This document shows, piece after piece, positions 11,701 through 20,101 of a DNA stretch of 64,000 nt. Within the stretch, counting starts at the first letter, position 1. Each line of letters opens with the position of its first letter. Both the position numbers and the translations under genes were made by a program. Source of the stretch: Bosea sp. 29B (GTDB taxonomy: Bacteria > Pseudomonadota > Alphaproteobacteria > Rhizobiales > Beijerinckiaceae); the NCBI RefSeq assembly GCF_902506165.1, contig NZ_LR733817.1, positions 2,961,937-3,025,936 on the forward strand. The letters run 5' to 3'. The notes below the pieces were generated by a model, which had not been told where the DNA came from, did no database searches, and was given only the letters and a program-made list of their open reading frames with translations.

Positions 11701-11866
11701 AGTCGACGCTCGGCAGGCTCGCCACCGGCAGGAAGGCATAGGCGACCATGCCGACGAGGAAGAGGCCGATCGCCATCAGCGTGGTGCCGACGGGGCGCAG
11801 GATGAAGGCGTCGGAAAGACCCCTGACCGACTTCCAGCCCTTGTCCTCGTCGGAGGCGTCGCTCAT
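8723..11866 (-). CDS. RND multidrug efflux permease, second of a pair (MdtC-like)
   Basis: This encodes 1047 residues and is the last gene of the efflux operon. It has two repeats of six membrane segments with large periplasmic loops. The proton-relay segment VGFVVDDAIVMIENIERN lies in TM4, and the porter domain shows SVDFPTIRV and PGADPATMAGSVAAPLE near the N-terminus. It starts ATGA-coupled to the preceding permease. It is clearly paralogous to, but divergent from, that permease. Two different permeases after one adaptor is the arrangement of the heteromeric MdtABC pump, which exports bile salts, novobiocin and similar compounds; the substrate here is unknown. A cytosolic N-terminal extension (MSDASDEDKGWKS) precedes the first helix. 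Confidence 0.92.
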   Translation of the reverse strand: MSDASDEDKGWKSVRGLSDAFILRPVGTTLMAIGLFLVGMVAYAFLPVASLPSVDFPTIRVFASRPGADPATMAGSVAAPLERRLGSIPGVTEITSTSSLGSTSIVLQFDLTRNTDSAARDVQAALNAAATDLPGDLPTLPQFRKANPNAAPILILALTSDTMTPSAMYDAADTVIAQRISQVEGVGEVTVNGAEQPAIRVRVDPAQLAAMGLSLDTIRTAIVSANTVSAVGSFDGERRSETLSANNQIREPEDYGNIVVRSARGTVVRLADVATVERGVRNSRAAGWYNGKPAILITITKQADANVIDTVDRVKALLPEVQRWVPAGIQFSIMSDRTVTIRASIADIQHTLLISIALVMLVVFLFLRRTTLTIAAGVTVPLSIAGTFAAMWLAGFTLDNLSLMAVTISVGFVVDDAIVMIENIERNVARGISPLRAALLGAGQIGFTVVSISLSLIAAFIPLFFMDGVAGRFFREFTLTLTFAILVSTAVSLSVTPMVCAHFLKSGPHAPNRFDRTVERVLAAMIGFYARTLTVVLRHSWLMLVVMIATVALTVQMFRSAPKGYFPQDDTGLIIGFTQASTDISFPAMAQLQQQGAAIVASDPAILGVASFIGGGGSVNTGRFFVSLKPLQERSLSSAQVVNRLRGRLGSIPGLRIFLTPVQDVRAGGRQGRSQYQFTLWDPDLPELQEWVPKVLEKLRTLPELVDVSTDREQGGLQANVVIDRNKASQFGVAIQAIDNVLADAFSQRQISTIYGARNQYRVVLEVAPSRSRDPNDILDLYVPGRNGVQVPLRSLVKVERGTAPLVINHQGQFPAVTITYDLAPGVGLQEASDAVVAAVEGLHMPASLRAEFAGDAKAFSQGAGSQGMMILVAILAVYIILGVLYESLIHPVTILSTLPSAGLGALIALRIAGADLTIIAFIGIILLIGIVKKNGIMLVDFAISAERQRAMPSREAIFEACLERFRPILMTTLSAMLGAVPLMIATGPGAELRRPLGITIVGGLILSQILTLYTTPIIYLWMSKLSARRKGEAAAPEAASPGTTPG

Positions 11867-14800
11867 TCGGCCGCCTCCGGATCAGGATGGGGCACGACGC
11901 CGTCGCGGCCGCCGCCGAGGCGCCGGCGCAGCTTCTCAAGCGCCAGATAGATCACCGGCGTGGTGTAAAGGGTCAGGAGCTGGCTGAGCAGCAGGCCGCC
12001 GACGATGGTGATGCCGAGCGGCTGGCGCAGCTCACTGCCGGTTCCGGTCGCCAGCGCCAGCGGCAGGGCGCCGAGCAGCGCCGCCAGCGTCGTCATCATG
12101 ATCGGCCGGAAGCGCAGCAGGCAGGCCTTGACGATGGCCTCCTCCGGCGACAGCCCCTCCTGTCGTTCGGCGTCGAGCGCGAAGTCGATCATCATGATCG
12201 CGTTCTTCTTGACGATGCCCATCAGCAGGATGATGCCGATCAGCGCCACGATCGAGAGCTCGCGGCCGGTCAGGACCAGCGCCAGCAATGCGCCGACGCC
12301 GGCGGAGGGCAGCGTCGTCAGGATCGTGAACGGGTGGACATAGCTCTCGTAGAGGATGCCGAGGACGAGATAGATCGTCACGATCGCCGCGAGGATCAGC
12401 CAGGGCTGGTTGGCGAGCGAGCGGTTGAACTCGGCCGCATCGGCACTGAAGGCGCCGGAGATCGCGCTCGGCATGCCGATCTCACGCTCGACCGCGGCGA
12501 TCATCTTGACGGCATCGCCGAGCGCTTCGCCGGGCGCGAGGTCGAAGCTGATGGTCGCTGCCGGGAACTGCTCCTGATGGGCGATGGAGAGCGGCGCCGT
12601 CTCGCGGATCAACCGGGTGAACGACGAGAGCGGCACCTGCACGCTGTTCTGCGTCACCGTGATGGTGCCGGCGGTGTTGGTCTGGCCTTGCGTGTTGGTG
12701 TTGCCGGTGACGTAGAGCTTCGAGAGGGCGGCGGGGTCGCGCAGATATTGCGGCGCCGCCTCCAGGATCACGCGATACTGGTTCGACTGCTCGTAGATCG
12801 TCGCGATCTGGCGCTGGCCGAAGGCGTCGTAGAGCGTGTCGTCGATGGCCTGGATCGAGATGCCGAGCCGGCCCGCCTTGGCCCGGTCGATCTCGACATG
12901 GGCGCGCAATCCGCCATCCTGCGTTTCGTTGGCGACGTTGCGCACGATCGGCTCGCGCCGTAGCGCCTCCGAGAGCTTGCGCGCCCATTCCATGACCTGG
13001 GCCTGGTCGGCCCCAGTCAGGGTGTACTGGTATTGCGAGCGGCTGGCGCGGGTCGTGATCTGGATATCCTGCACCGGTTGGACATAGGCCACGATGCCCG
13101 GGATCGCCGCGGCGGCGAGGCGCAGCCGCTCGGCGATCACGACCGTGTCGTCGCGACGCTCGTCCTTGGGTCGCAAGGTCACCGTCATGCGGGCGGTGTT
13201 CAAGGTGGCGTTGGCCTGGCCGATACCGAGCACGGAGACGACACCGGTGACGTCGCCGTCCTTCTCGAAGGCCTGTGTCGCCTTCTCCTGCAACCGCTTC
13301 ATCTCGTTGAAGGAGACGTCCGGCGAGGATTCGAGCACGACATTGAGCAGGCCGGTGTCCTGGCTCGGCAGGAAGCCCTTGGGGATGACGATATACATCC
13401 ATACCGTCAGCACCGCTGTGGCGACGGTGACGAGCAGCACGAGCCCGCGCACCTTCAGCGCCCAGCCGAGCGTGACCTCGTAGAGCCGTGCCATCGCAGT
13501 GACTGGCCACTCCGCCAGCCGCATCAGCCAGTTCTCGCGCTCCTGACCCGCACCATGGCCGTCCTCGCGCAGCATGCGGGCGCACATCATCGGCGTCAGG
13601 GTCAGCGAGACCACGGCCGAGACCACGACCGCGATGGTCAGCGTCAGCGCGAATTCGCGGAACATGCGGCCGACCAGCCCGGTCATGAACAGCAGCGGGA
13701 TGAAGACCGCGACCAGCGAGACCGTCAGCGAGATCACGGTAAAGCCGATCTCCTTGGCACCGTCATAGGCGGCGCGGAGCGGCTTCTTGCCCTGCTCCAT
13801 GTTGCGCACGATGTTCTCGATCATCACGATCGCATCGTCGACGACGAAGCCGGTGCCGATGGTCAGGGCCATCAGCGAGAGATTGTCGAGGCTGAAGCCG
13901 GCGAGCCACATCACCGCGAAAGTCGCGATCAGCGAGAGCGGCAGCGCGACGCCCGCAATGATCGTGGCGCGCACGGTGCGCAGGAACAGCAGCACCACCA
14001 GCACCACCAGCGCGCAGGCCAGCACCAGCGTGAACTGGACGTCGGCGATCGAAGCGCGGATCGTCTCGGTGCGGTCGCTGACCACCTGCAGCTCGACGCC
14101 GGCCGGCATGCCATTGCGCAGGCGCGGAATCTCCTGCTTCACCTGCGCGACCGTCGTGACGATGTTGGCGCCGGGCTGGCGCATTACGTCGAGCACCACC
14201 GCCGTCCTGCCGCGGAACCAGGCGCCGACGCGGCTGTTCTCGAGGTCTTCCAGCACCACGGCCACGTCGCGCAGGAAGACCGGCGCGCCGCTGCGATAGG
14301 CGACGACGATGTCGCGATAGGCCGAGGCACTGCCGATCTGGTCGTTGGCGCTGATCGTGTAGGCCTGATGGTTGCCGTCGAGCGCGCCCTTGGATCCCGC
14401 GACATTGGCGTTGACGATGGCGGTGCGCAGATCCTCCATGCCGAGGCCGTAGGCGGCGAGGCGCGCCAGATCGGCCTGGATGCGGATCGCGGGCCTGACG
14501 CCGCCCTCGATCGACACATGCCCGACGCCGGAGACTTCCGAGAGCCGCGGCGAGAGCAGCGTATCGGCGAGATCGCTGAGCTGGCGCAGCGAGACCGTGT
14601 CGGAGGTCAGCGCCAGCACCATGATCGGCGCATCAGCCGGATTGATCTTCGCATAGGTCGGCGGATAGGGCAGCGTGCGCGGCAGGGTCGAGCCAGCCGC
14701 GTTGATCGCCGATTGCACGTCCTGGGCGGCAGCATCGATGTCGCGATCGAGATCGAATTGCAGCGTGATCTGGCTGAGCCCGAAGGAGCTCTGCGAATAC

Positions 14801-15039
14801 ATCGTCGAGAGCGAGGGAATCTGCCCGAATTGCCGCTCCAGCGGAGCGGTCACGAGCGAGGCTATCGTCTCAGGGTTCGCTCCGGGAAGCTGGGTGGTGA
14901 TCTGGATGGTCGGGAAATCGACCTGCGGCAGGGCCGAAACCGGCAGGCGCAGATAGCCGAGGATGCCGCAGAGCAGCACCGCGACACCGAGCAGGGAGGT
15001 CGCGATGGGCCGGCTGATGAAAGGCGCGGACACGCTCAT
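11863..15039 (-). CDS. RND multidrug efflux permease, first of a pair (MdtB-like)
   Basis: This encodes 1058 residues from the ATG at 15039, where MSVSAPFISRPIATSLLGV is a typical HAE1 permease start. A start at 15141 would overlap the adaptor gene by 89 bp and adds a charged tail, so I rejected it. Features are QVDFPTIQITTQLPGA, PLERQFGQIPSL, TM4 with GFVVDDAIVMIENI, and TM10-12 with SAGVGALLALVLTG. It follows the adaptor gene by 13 bp and overlaps the next permease by 4 bp. A Thr/Asn/Gln-rich insert near 12640-12720 lies in the C-terminal periplasmic loop. It is an inner membrane subunit of a tripartite pump. Confidence 0.92.
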   Translation of the reverse strand: MSVSAPFISRPIATSLLGVAVLLCGILGYLRLPVSALPQVDFPTIQITTQLPGANPETIASLVTAPLERQFGQIPSLSTMYSQSSFGLSQITLQFDLDRDIDAAAQDVQSAINAAGSTLPRTLPYPPTYAKINPADAPIMVLALTSDTVSLRQLSDLADTLLSPRLSEVSGVGHVSIEGGVRPAIRIQADLARLAAYGLGMEDLRTAIVNANVAGSKGALDGNHQAYTISANDQIGSASAYRDIVVAYRSGAPVFLRDVAVVLEDLENSRVGAWFRGRTAVVLDVMRQPGANIVTTVAQVKQEIPRLRNGMPAGVELQVVSDRTETIRASIADVQFTLVLACALVVLVVLLFLRTVRATIIAGVALPLSLIATFAVMWLAGFSLDNLSLMALTIGTGFVVDDAIVMIENIVRNMEQGKKPLRAAYDGAKEIGFTVISLTVSLVAVFIPLLFMTGLVGRMFREFALTLTIAVVVSAVVSLTLTPMMCARMLREDGHGAGQERENWLMRLAEWPVTAMARLYEVTLGWALKVRGLVLLVTVATAVLTVWMYIVIPKGFLPSQDTGLLNVVLESSPDVSFNEMKRLQEKATQAFEKDGDVTGVVSVLGIGQANATLNTARMTVTLRPKDERRDDTVVIAERLRLAAAAIPGIVAYVQPVQDIQITTRASRSQYQYTLTGADQAQVMEWARKLSEALRREPIVRNVANETQDGGLRAHVEIDRAKAGRLGISIQAIDDTLYDAFGQRQIATIYEQSNQYRVILEAAPQYLRDPAALSKLYVTGNTNTQGQTNTAGTITVTQNSVQVPLSSFTRLIRETAPLSIAHQEQFPAATISFDLAPGEALGDAVKMIAAVEREIGMPSAISGAFSADAAEFNRSLANQPWLILAAIVTIYLVLGILYESYVHPFTILTTLPSAGVGALLALVLTGRELSIVALIGIILLMGIVKKNAIMMIDFALDAERQEGLSPEEAIVKACLLRFRPIMMTTLAALLGALPLALATGTGSELRQPLGITIVGGLLLSQLLTLYTTPVIYLALEKLRRRLGGGRDGVVPHPDPEAAE

Positions 15040-15052
15040 CGCGGCTGCCCCG

Positions 15053-16510
15053 TCATGGCTGCGCTTGCGGTCTTTGTGCACCCGATCCGCCGGCCGGGGA
15101 ACCCTGCCCGCCGGGTGCTGCGCCATCGCGCGCCCCGCCATTGCGCCGCGGCCGGTTCTGGCCCGTGCCGTCGCTCCCGGCCGGCGGTGCGGACGGGGCT
15201 TCCGCCGCCGGCGCCGCCGAGCCCGGACCAGCGGCGTCGCCTCCGGCCCGGTCGCGCTGCCGGCGTTGTCCCTGTCCTTGGCCCTGACCCGGCTCGCGCG
15301 TGCCGCGGCGGCCCGGCATGGCGGCTGGCGGCTGGGCCGCTTCCTCCGGCGTCGAGACGCGCACTCTCGCCTTGTCGGTCAGGCGCGCAAAGCCGGTGGT
15401 GACGAGCTTCGCCGGCGGCTCGATACCCGCGGTGATGACAGCCGTCGTCTCGTCCTGCTGGCCGACGGTGACAGCCACCAGCCGCGCCGTCTCGTCGTCA
15501 TTGACGGCGAAGACATAGGCGCCGTTCGGTCCGCGCTGGATCGCGGCGGTCGGCGCGACCACGACATGCCTGAGCACGTCGACGAAGACGCGGACATTGA
15601 CGAACTGGCCCGGCCAGAGCTGGAGACGCTCGTTCGGGAAGCGTGCCTTGACCTTGATCGTGCCGGTGGTCTGATCGACGACGTTGTCGATCACCTCGAC
15701 GGTGCCCTTGTCGATGATCGTCGTGCCGTCCGAGTCCAGCGCGTCGACCTCGACCGGGCCGCGCGCCACCGCAGCGCTCACCGCGCGCAATTGCTGCTGC
15801 GGCAGGTTGAAGATCATGGCGATCGGCTTGAGCTGGGTGATGACGACGAGGCCATTCGAATCGGAGGCACGGACGATGTTGCCCTGGTCGACCTGCCGGA
15901 TGCCGAGCCGGCCGTCGATCGGCGCGCGGATCGTGGTATAGTCGAGATAGGCCTTGGCGTTGTCGATCGCACCCTGGTCGGAGCGGACCAGCGCCTCGAG
16001 TTGTGCCACCGTGGCGCGCTGGGTGTCGGCCTGCTGGCGCGAACCGTAATCGGTCTGGGCGAGCTTGGCGTAGCGCTCGAGGTCGGCGCGGGCATTGGCG
16101 AGCTGCGCCTCGTCCTGGGCCTTCTTGGCCATGGCCTGGTCGTATTGCGCCTGATAGGTCGTGGGATCGATCTTGGCCAGAAGATCGCCCTTGCGGACAT
16201 CCTGCCCGTCCTTGAAGGCGATCTCGATCAGCCTTCCGTCGACCTGGGTGCGCACGGCCACGGTGTTCAGCGCCTGGATCGTGCCGACCGCATCGGCCGT
16301 GACCGGCACGTCGCCATAGCGTGCCGGGGTCGCGATCACCGGGATTGGCCCCTCATTGTTGCCGAAGCGGGCGCGCCGGCCACCGCGTCCGGCCCCTTGC
16401 TGGCCGGCCGCGACGCTGTCCTCGCCGCCGGGCATCCAGCCGCCATTATAGCTGTGCCAGCCCCAGGCGGCGGCGCCGAGCAGCACGAGAAGGATCAGAA
16501 GACGCTTCAT
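15053..16510 (-). CDS. RND efflux periplasmic adaptor (MdtA-like membrane fusion protein)
   Basis: This encodes 485 residues. An N-terminal signal-anchor (MKRLLILLVLLGAAAWGW) is followed by the biotinyl-lipoyl-like domain (AVRTQVDGRLIEIAFKDGQDVRKGDLLAKIDP), a coiled-coil hairpin with AQYDQAMAKKAQDEAQLANA, the returning lipoyl half (YTTIRAPIDGRLGIRQVDQG) and beta-barrel domains ending near residue 385. The last ~95 residues are a low-complexity Gly/Arg/Gln/Pro-rich tail that ordinary MdtA proteins do not have; its function is unknown. It starts four bases inside the outer membrane factor gene (ATGA). It bridges the inner membrane permeases and the outer membrane channel. Confidence 0.92.
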   Translation of the reverse strand: MKRLLILLVLLGAAAWGWHSYNGGWMPGGEDSVAAGQQGAGRGGRRARFGNNEGPIPVIATPARYGDVPVTADAVGTIQALNTVAVRTQVDGRLIEIAFKDGQDVRKGDLLAKIDPTTYQAQYDQAMAKKAQDEAQLANARADLERYAKLAQTDYGSRQQADTQRATVAQLEALVRSDQGAIDNAKAYLDYTTIRAPIDGRLGIRQVDQGNIVRASDSNGLVVITQLKPIAMIFNLPQQQLRAVSAAVARGPVEVDALDSDGTTIIDKGTVEVIDNVVDQTTGTIKVKARFPNERLQLWPGQFVNVRVFVDVLRHVVVAPTAAIQRGPNGAYVFAVNDDETARLVAVTVGQQDETTAVITAGIEPPAKLVTTGFARLTDKARVRVSTPEEAAQPPAAMPGRRGTREPGQGQGQGQRRQRDRAGGDAAGPGSAAPAAEAPSAPPAGSDGTGQNRPRRNGGARDGAAPGGQGSPAGGSGAQRPQAQP

Positions 16511-17991
16511 TCCGCCGCCTCGGTCGCGATGATTGCGGTGCGGCGGTCGGCCTCGGTCCAGCCGCCGCCCAGCGCCTTGAACAGCTCGACATAGGCGCTC
16601 AGCTTCTGGAGCTTGGTCTGCGAGAGCTGGTCCTGCGCCTGGAACAGCGTCTGCTGGGTGTTCAAGAGCGTCACGATGTCGATCGTGCCCTCGCGCAGCC
16701 GTTGCTCGGTAATGGAATAGGCCCGCCTTGCTGACGCCACGACTTCCCCCTGCAGCCGCTCGTGCCGGGTGTTTTCCTGGATCGCGATCAGCGCGTTCTC
16801 GACATCTGCGAAGGCGCTGACGATGGTCTTGCGATAGGTCGCGATCAGCTCGTCGGCTGTGCCGCGTTCGAGCTCGACCCGGGCGCGCAGGTTGCCGCCG
16901 TCGAGAATGGGCTGGACGAGGCCCGCTGCCGCAGAGGCGAAGGCGGCATCCGGCCGCAGCAGGTTCTTCAGCAGCGCGCTTTCGAGCCCGCCCTGGCCTG
17001 TCAGCTTGATGCTCGGATAAAGCGCCGCGCGGGCGGCATGGAGCGTCGCCTCCTGCGCGGTGAGGCGCGCCTCGGCCTCGGCGATGTCGGGCCGGCGCTG
17101 CAGCAATTGCGAGGGCAGGCCGGCGCGCACCGTCGGCACGGCCAGCGCATTCAGGCTGCCACCCTTGATTGCGATGGCGGCTGGCGTCTCGCCGACGAGC
17201 ACGGCGAGCGTGATCTTGGCCTGGCGCTGTGAGAGCTCGAGGGCCGGCACGGCAGCCTTCTGCTGCGCCACCACGCTTTCCTGCTGCGCGATGTCGAGCT
17301 GGGTCGCGGTGCCGACGGAGAGTCGGGCCTGGATCACCTTGAGGGTCCGCTCGGCCACCGCGATGTTCTCGCGGGCGATGCGCAGGCGATCCTGCGCCGC
17401 CAGCACCTGGAAATAGGTGCCGGTCACGCTGGCGACGGCGGTGAGCGCCACCACATCGCGGTCGAAGCGTGTCGCTTCGGCCGCAAAGCGCCCGGCATCG
17501 GCGGTCGCTCGGTTCTTGCCCCAGAAATCGAGCTCGTAGCTCGCCGACAGGCCGAGGCTGAGCTGGTTGCCGACGCTCTCGCTGAACGGCCCGCGCTTGG
17601 AACCGAGCGTGCCGGGCCTCAGGCTACGCGAGCCGTCGGCCGAGCCGCTCAGCGTCGGATAGAGCGTCGCCGCCCCGATGCGCGACTGCGCATCGGCCTG
17701 CCTTATGCGCGTCATGGCGATGGCGATGTCGAAATTCGCGCCGGATGCCCGCTCGACCAGTCGATTGAGTTCGCTTGAGCGGAACAGCCGCGGCCAATCA
17801 GGCGAGACGGCAGACGCGCTGCTGCGGTCGCCGGAGGCATAGCTGCGCGTTACCGCGACGCCGAGCTCGGGGCGCTGGTCGGCCGGCAGGCACCCGGCGA
17901 GGCCAAGGGTGATGGCCGCCGCGGATGAGAGACGGAAGAGCGAATGTGCGACCGCGTGTCCCGGAAGATCACGCCTGTAGCCCGGCATCAT
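16507..17991 (-). CDS. NodT-family outer membrane efflux lipoprotein
   Basis: This encodes 494 residues from the ATG pair at 17991/17988, preceded by GGAGAAGAG. A signal peptide ends in a lipobox (ITLGLAGC). The body shows the duplicated TolC-like helical repeats: DAQSRIGAATLYPTLSGSA, SYELDFWGKN, then RRPDIAEAEARLTAQEA and LRARVELERGTADE. It provides the outer membrane channel for the RND pump. It is the first gene of the operon, which is unusual because the channel gene normally comes last. A frame open to 18306 has an unrelated Arg-rich extension and was not used. No regulator gene for the operon is nearby. Confidence 0.9.
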   Translation of the reverse strand: MMPGYRRDLPGHAVAHSLFRLSSAAAITLGLAGCLPADQRPELGVAVTRSYASGDRSSASAVSPDWPRLFRSSELNRLVERASGANFDIAIAMTRIRQADAQSRIGAATLYPTLSGSADGSRSLRPGTLGSKRGPFSESVGNQLSLGLSASYELDFWGKNRATADAGRFAAEATRFDRDVVALTAVASVTGTYFQVLAAQDRLRIARENIAVAERTLKVIQARLSVGTATQLDIAQQESVVAQQKAAVPALELSQRQAKITLAVLVGETPAAIAIKGGSLNALAVPTVRAGLPSQLLQRRPDIAEAEARLTAQEATLHAARAALYPSIKLTGQGGLESALLKNLLRPDAAFASAAAGLVQPILDGGNLRARVELERGTADELIATYRKTIVSAFADVENALIAIQENTRHERLQGEVVASARRAYSITEQRLREGTIDIVTLLNTQQTLFQAQDQLSQTKLQKLSAYVELFKALGGGWTEADRRTAIIATEAAE

Positions 17992-18190
17992 GCCGCTCTT
18001 CTCCAGCCCCGATTCGAAAGACCGCGGAACACGACGCGACAGACCCGCTTCTAGAGCGACCGGGAGGGGAGAGAAAGTGAATTTCTGTTCATGAATCCGG
18101 ACGCCCTGGAGCGCAGTCGGCTTCGTTGGCGGCCGCGGACACCCTCGGCCTGCTCGACTTCTTCCGCTCGACTGCGGCCTGTGGGCCGCG

Positions 18191-18206
18191 CTGGCACGAT
18201 TCCTGA
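18191..18206 (+). promoter_or_regulatory. Candidate sigma-54 promoter of nasT-nasS
   Basis: CTGGCACGATTCCTGA has the -24 GG at 18193-18194 and the -12 G at 18205, which is the exact spacing required. The -24 half (TGGCACG) is ideal; the -12 half (CTGA against TTGC) is degenerate. It closely resembles the better site before nrtA and lies 41 bp before the nasT start. This fits NtrC-type nitrogen control but rests on sequence only. Confidence 0.45.
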
Positions 18207-18247
18207 TTGACGACGTCTGGTCATTCCACGGGGAACGTCTGCAAGGC

Positions 18248-18832
18248 ATGGTGCCCAATCTGCGGATTCTTATCGTCGACGCGAACCAGGTCAGGGCTGC
18301 GATCATCGAGGAAGGCCTGCGGGAGGCGGGCTACCAGCAGCTTGTCCGCCTCTCCGCGACGACCGGCCTCGTCGCCGCCATCGAGACGCATGATCCCGAT
18401 GTCGTGGTGATCGATCTCGAGGACCCGAGCCGCGATGCCCTGGCCGACATGTTCCTCGTCAGCCGGCACGTCCGCCGGCCGATCACCATGTTCGTCGACC
18501 AGTCGGACTCCGCCTCGATCGAGGCCGCTGTCGAGGCCGGCGTCTCCGCCTATATCGTCGACGGGCTGAAGAAGGAGCGGATGCAACCCATCCTGCAGAC
18601 CTGCATCAGCCGCTTCAACGCGTTCCGCAAGCTGCGTGAAGAGCTCGACGAAGCCCGCTCGCAGCTGGAGGACCGCAAGACGATCGACCGTGCCAAGGGC
18701 ATCGTCATGCGGCTGAAGGGCCTTTCCGAGGACGAGGCCTACGCGCTGATGCGCCGTACCGCGATGAACGAGAAGCGCAAGCTCGTCGACATCGCCCGCT
18801 CCCTCATCACCGCCGCGGAGATGCTGAAATGA
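18248..18832 (+). CDS. nasT: ANTAR-domain response regulator NasT
   Basis: This encodes 194 residues. The N-terminal receiver-like domain has VVVIDLED around the acceptor Asp. A coiled linker (LREELDEARSQLEDRK) leads to a C-terminal ANTAR RNA-binding domain (TIDRAKGIVMRLKGLSEDEA, then MRRTAMNEKRKLVDIARSL). NasT binds paired hairpins in the leader of nitrate assimilation mRNA and prevents early termination. It is held inactive by the nitrate sensor NasS when nitrate is absent. The stop codon overlaps the start of nasS by four bases, and a matching two-hairpin leader is found at 20041-20096. The start codon ATG is directly followed by GTG, so a start one codon later is possible. Confidence 0.92.
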   Translation: MVPNLRILIVDANQVRAAIIEEGLREAGYQQLVRLSATTGLVAAIETHDPDVVVIDLEDPSRDALADMFLVSRHVRRPITMFVDQSDSASIEAAVEAGVSAYIVDGLKKERMQPILQTCISRFNAFRKLREELDEARSQLEDRKTIDRAKGIVMRLKGLSEDEAYALMRRTAMNEKRKLVDIARSLITAAEMLK

Positions 18833-19878
18833 CGACGCTGCACCTGCGGGTCGGCTTCATGCCGCTGGTCGATTGCGCGCTCGTCGTCCTGGCCAGGGAC
18901 GAGGGCTTCGCCGAGGCCGAGGGGCTGAATCTCGAGCTGATCCGCGAGGTATCGTGGTCGAATCTGCGGGACAAGCTGAACGTGCGCCTGTTCGATGCCG
19001 CCCATATGCTCGGCCCGGCCGCCATCGCCGCGACCCTCGGGATCGGCGGCGTCAAGGCCCCGATGGCAGCGCCGCTGGCGCTCAATCGCGATGGCGCCGC
19101 GATCACCCTCTCGCTGCGGCGCTTCGAGGAGCTGGCACGCCTGGCCGATGGAGATCTGGCCGACACGACCGTCTCAGGCCATGCGCTCGCCGCCATGGTC
19201 GCGCGCCGCAAGGCGGCCGGCCTGCCGCCGCTGACCCTGGCAGCGGTCTTCGGCTTCTCCACGCATGTCTACCTGCTCGGGGAATGGCTCGAGAAGGGTG
19301 GTCTCAGGCTTGGCGAGGACATCCGGTTGGAGATCGTGCCCCCTCCGCAAACCGTCGAAGCGCTCGCCAGCGGGCGAATCGACGGCTTCTGCGCGGGCGC
19401 GCCCTGGAATTCGGCGGCGGTGGCGGCCGGAGTCGGCGCGATGGTCCATGCCAGCGTCGACCTCAGGCGCAACTGCCACGACAAGGTCCTGGCCTGGCGC
19501 GCCGACGACGTGCAGAAGCGCCCGGCCGCCGTTTCGAAGCTCGGCTCCGCGGTCCTGAAGGCCAGCGCCTGGGCCTGTCGCCCGGAGAATTTCTCGCGGA
19601 TAGCGCATCACCTGTCCGCACCGGACCGGCTCGCGCTGCCGGCAGAGCTCATCGAGCGTATTCTGCAGGGAGAGCTGATCCAGGGCGCCGACCGGCCGAC
19701 GCGGCTAATCGAGCGCTTCGTCCGGTTCGACCGGGAGGCCCTGCGTCCCGACCCGGGCGATGCCGACTGGGTTCTTGCCGGCATGGAACGCGCTGGGCAG
19801 GTCATGGCGACCCCGCAGATGCGCGACGCCGCACGCCATGTCTTTCTGCCTGCCTCTTTTGACAGCATCTTAGCGTAG
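18829..19878 (+). CDS. nasS: Nitrate sensor NasS (NrtA/CmpA-fold protein without signal peptide)
   Basis: This encodes 349 residues and begins directly with the binding-protein fold (LHLRVGFMPLVDCALVVLARDEGF), with no export signal, so it is cytosolic. Conserved stretches include LFDAAHMLGPAAIAATLGIG and DGFCAGAPWNSAAV. It belongs to the NrtA family, but its ATGA coupling to nasT identifies it as the NasS partner rather than a transport protein. In characterised systems NasS sequesters NasT and releases it on binding nitrate or nitrite. It ends 311 bp before nrtA. Confidence 0.9.
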   Translation: MTTLHLRVGFMPLVDCALVVLARDEGFAEAEGLNLELIREVSWSNLRDKLNVRLFDAAHMLGPAAIAATLGIGGVKAPMAAPLALNRDGAAITLSLRRFEELARLADGDLADTTVSGHALAAMVARRKAAGLPPLTLAAVFGFSTHVYLLGEWLEKGGLRLGEDIRLEIVPPPQTVEALASGRIDGFCAGAPWNSAAVAAGVGAMVHASVDLRRNCHDKVLAWRADDVQKRPAAVSKLGSAVLKASAWACRPENFSRIAHHLSAPDRLALPAELIERILQGELIQGADRPTRLIERFVRFDREALRPDPGDADWVLAGMERAGQVMATPQMRDAARHVFLPASFDSILA

Positions 19879-20010
19879 ACAAAATATCAGCCTATTATTT
19901 AGGCAATTGCGTCGCGATTGTGCGCTGCAACAAGGCGGTCGCTCGCGTGTCACCTCCGCCTCGCCATCGCCAATCTATAGCAATTCAAGGCCGGGTCCGC
20001 CGCGAGGCGG
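19879..20010 (+). promoter_or_regulatory. Upstream region of nrtA promoter, possible activator sites
   Basis: This AT-richer stretch lies between nasS and the sigma-54 site. An imperfect dyad at 19907-19930 (TTGC...GCAA with an inner GCG...CGC) lies about 80-100 bp upstream of the promoter, where an NtrC-type enhancer would be expected. It does not match an NtrC consensus well. I see no gene here. Confidence 0.25.
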
Positions 20011-20026
20011 TTGGCACGATCCTTGT
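20011..20026 (+). promoter_or_regulatory. Sigma-54 promoter of the nrtA operon
   Basis: TTGGCACGATCCTTGT matches the sigma-54 consensus TTGGCACG-N4-TTGC except for T in the last position. The GG at 20013-20014 and the G at 20025 have correct spacing. Transcription would start near 20037, four bases before the first leader hairpin, a spacing that supports both calls. Confidence 0.72.
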
Positions 20027-20040
20027 AAGGATTGAAGCGA

Positions 20041-20096
20041 CGCGGCCAACGCTGCCCGCGCCATCCCCGATCCGGAAGACACAGCAACGTCGCTGT
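20041..20096 (+). promoter_or_regulatory. Two-hairpin ANTAR (NasT) target in the nrtA leader
   Basis: Hairpin one (20041-20060) pairs CGCGGCC with GCCCGCG, with one C-C mismatch, around loop AACGCT. Hairpin two (20081-20096) pairs ACAGC with GCTGT around loop AACGTC. Both loops are hexanucleotides with A at position 1 and G at position 4, the known recognition pattern of ANTAR proteins. The linker is 20 bases. With nasT just upstream, this is the expected antitermination element. Confidence 0.65.
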
Positions 20097-20101
20097 CGAA
20101 T

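Noticed and set aside
8699..11950. A very long open frame on the plus strand opposite the second RND permease
   Set aside because: It is antisense to a clear permease gene, has a composition driven by Asp, Arg and Gln from high-GC codon complement, and shows no family motif. Similar long antisense frames at 13033-15402, 48633-50330 and 54234-56210 were rejected for the same reason.
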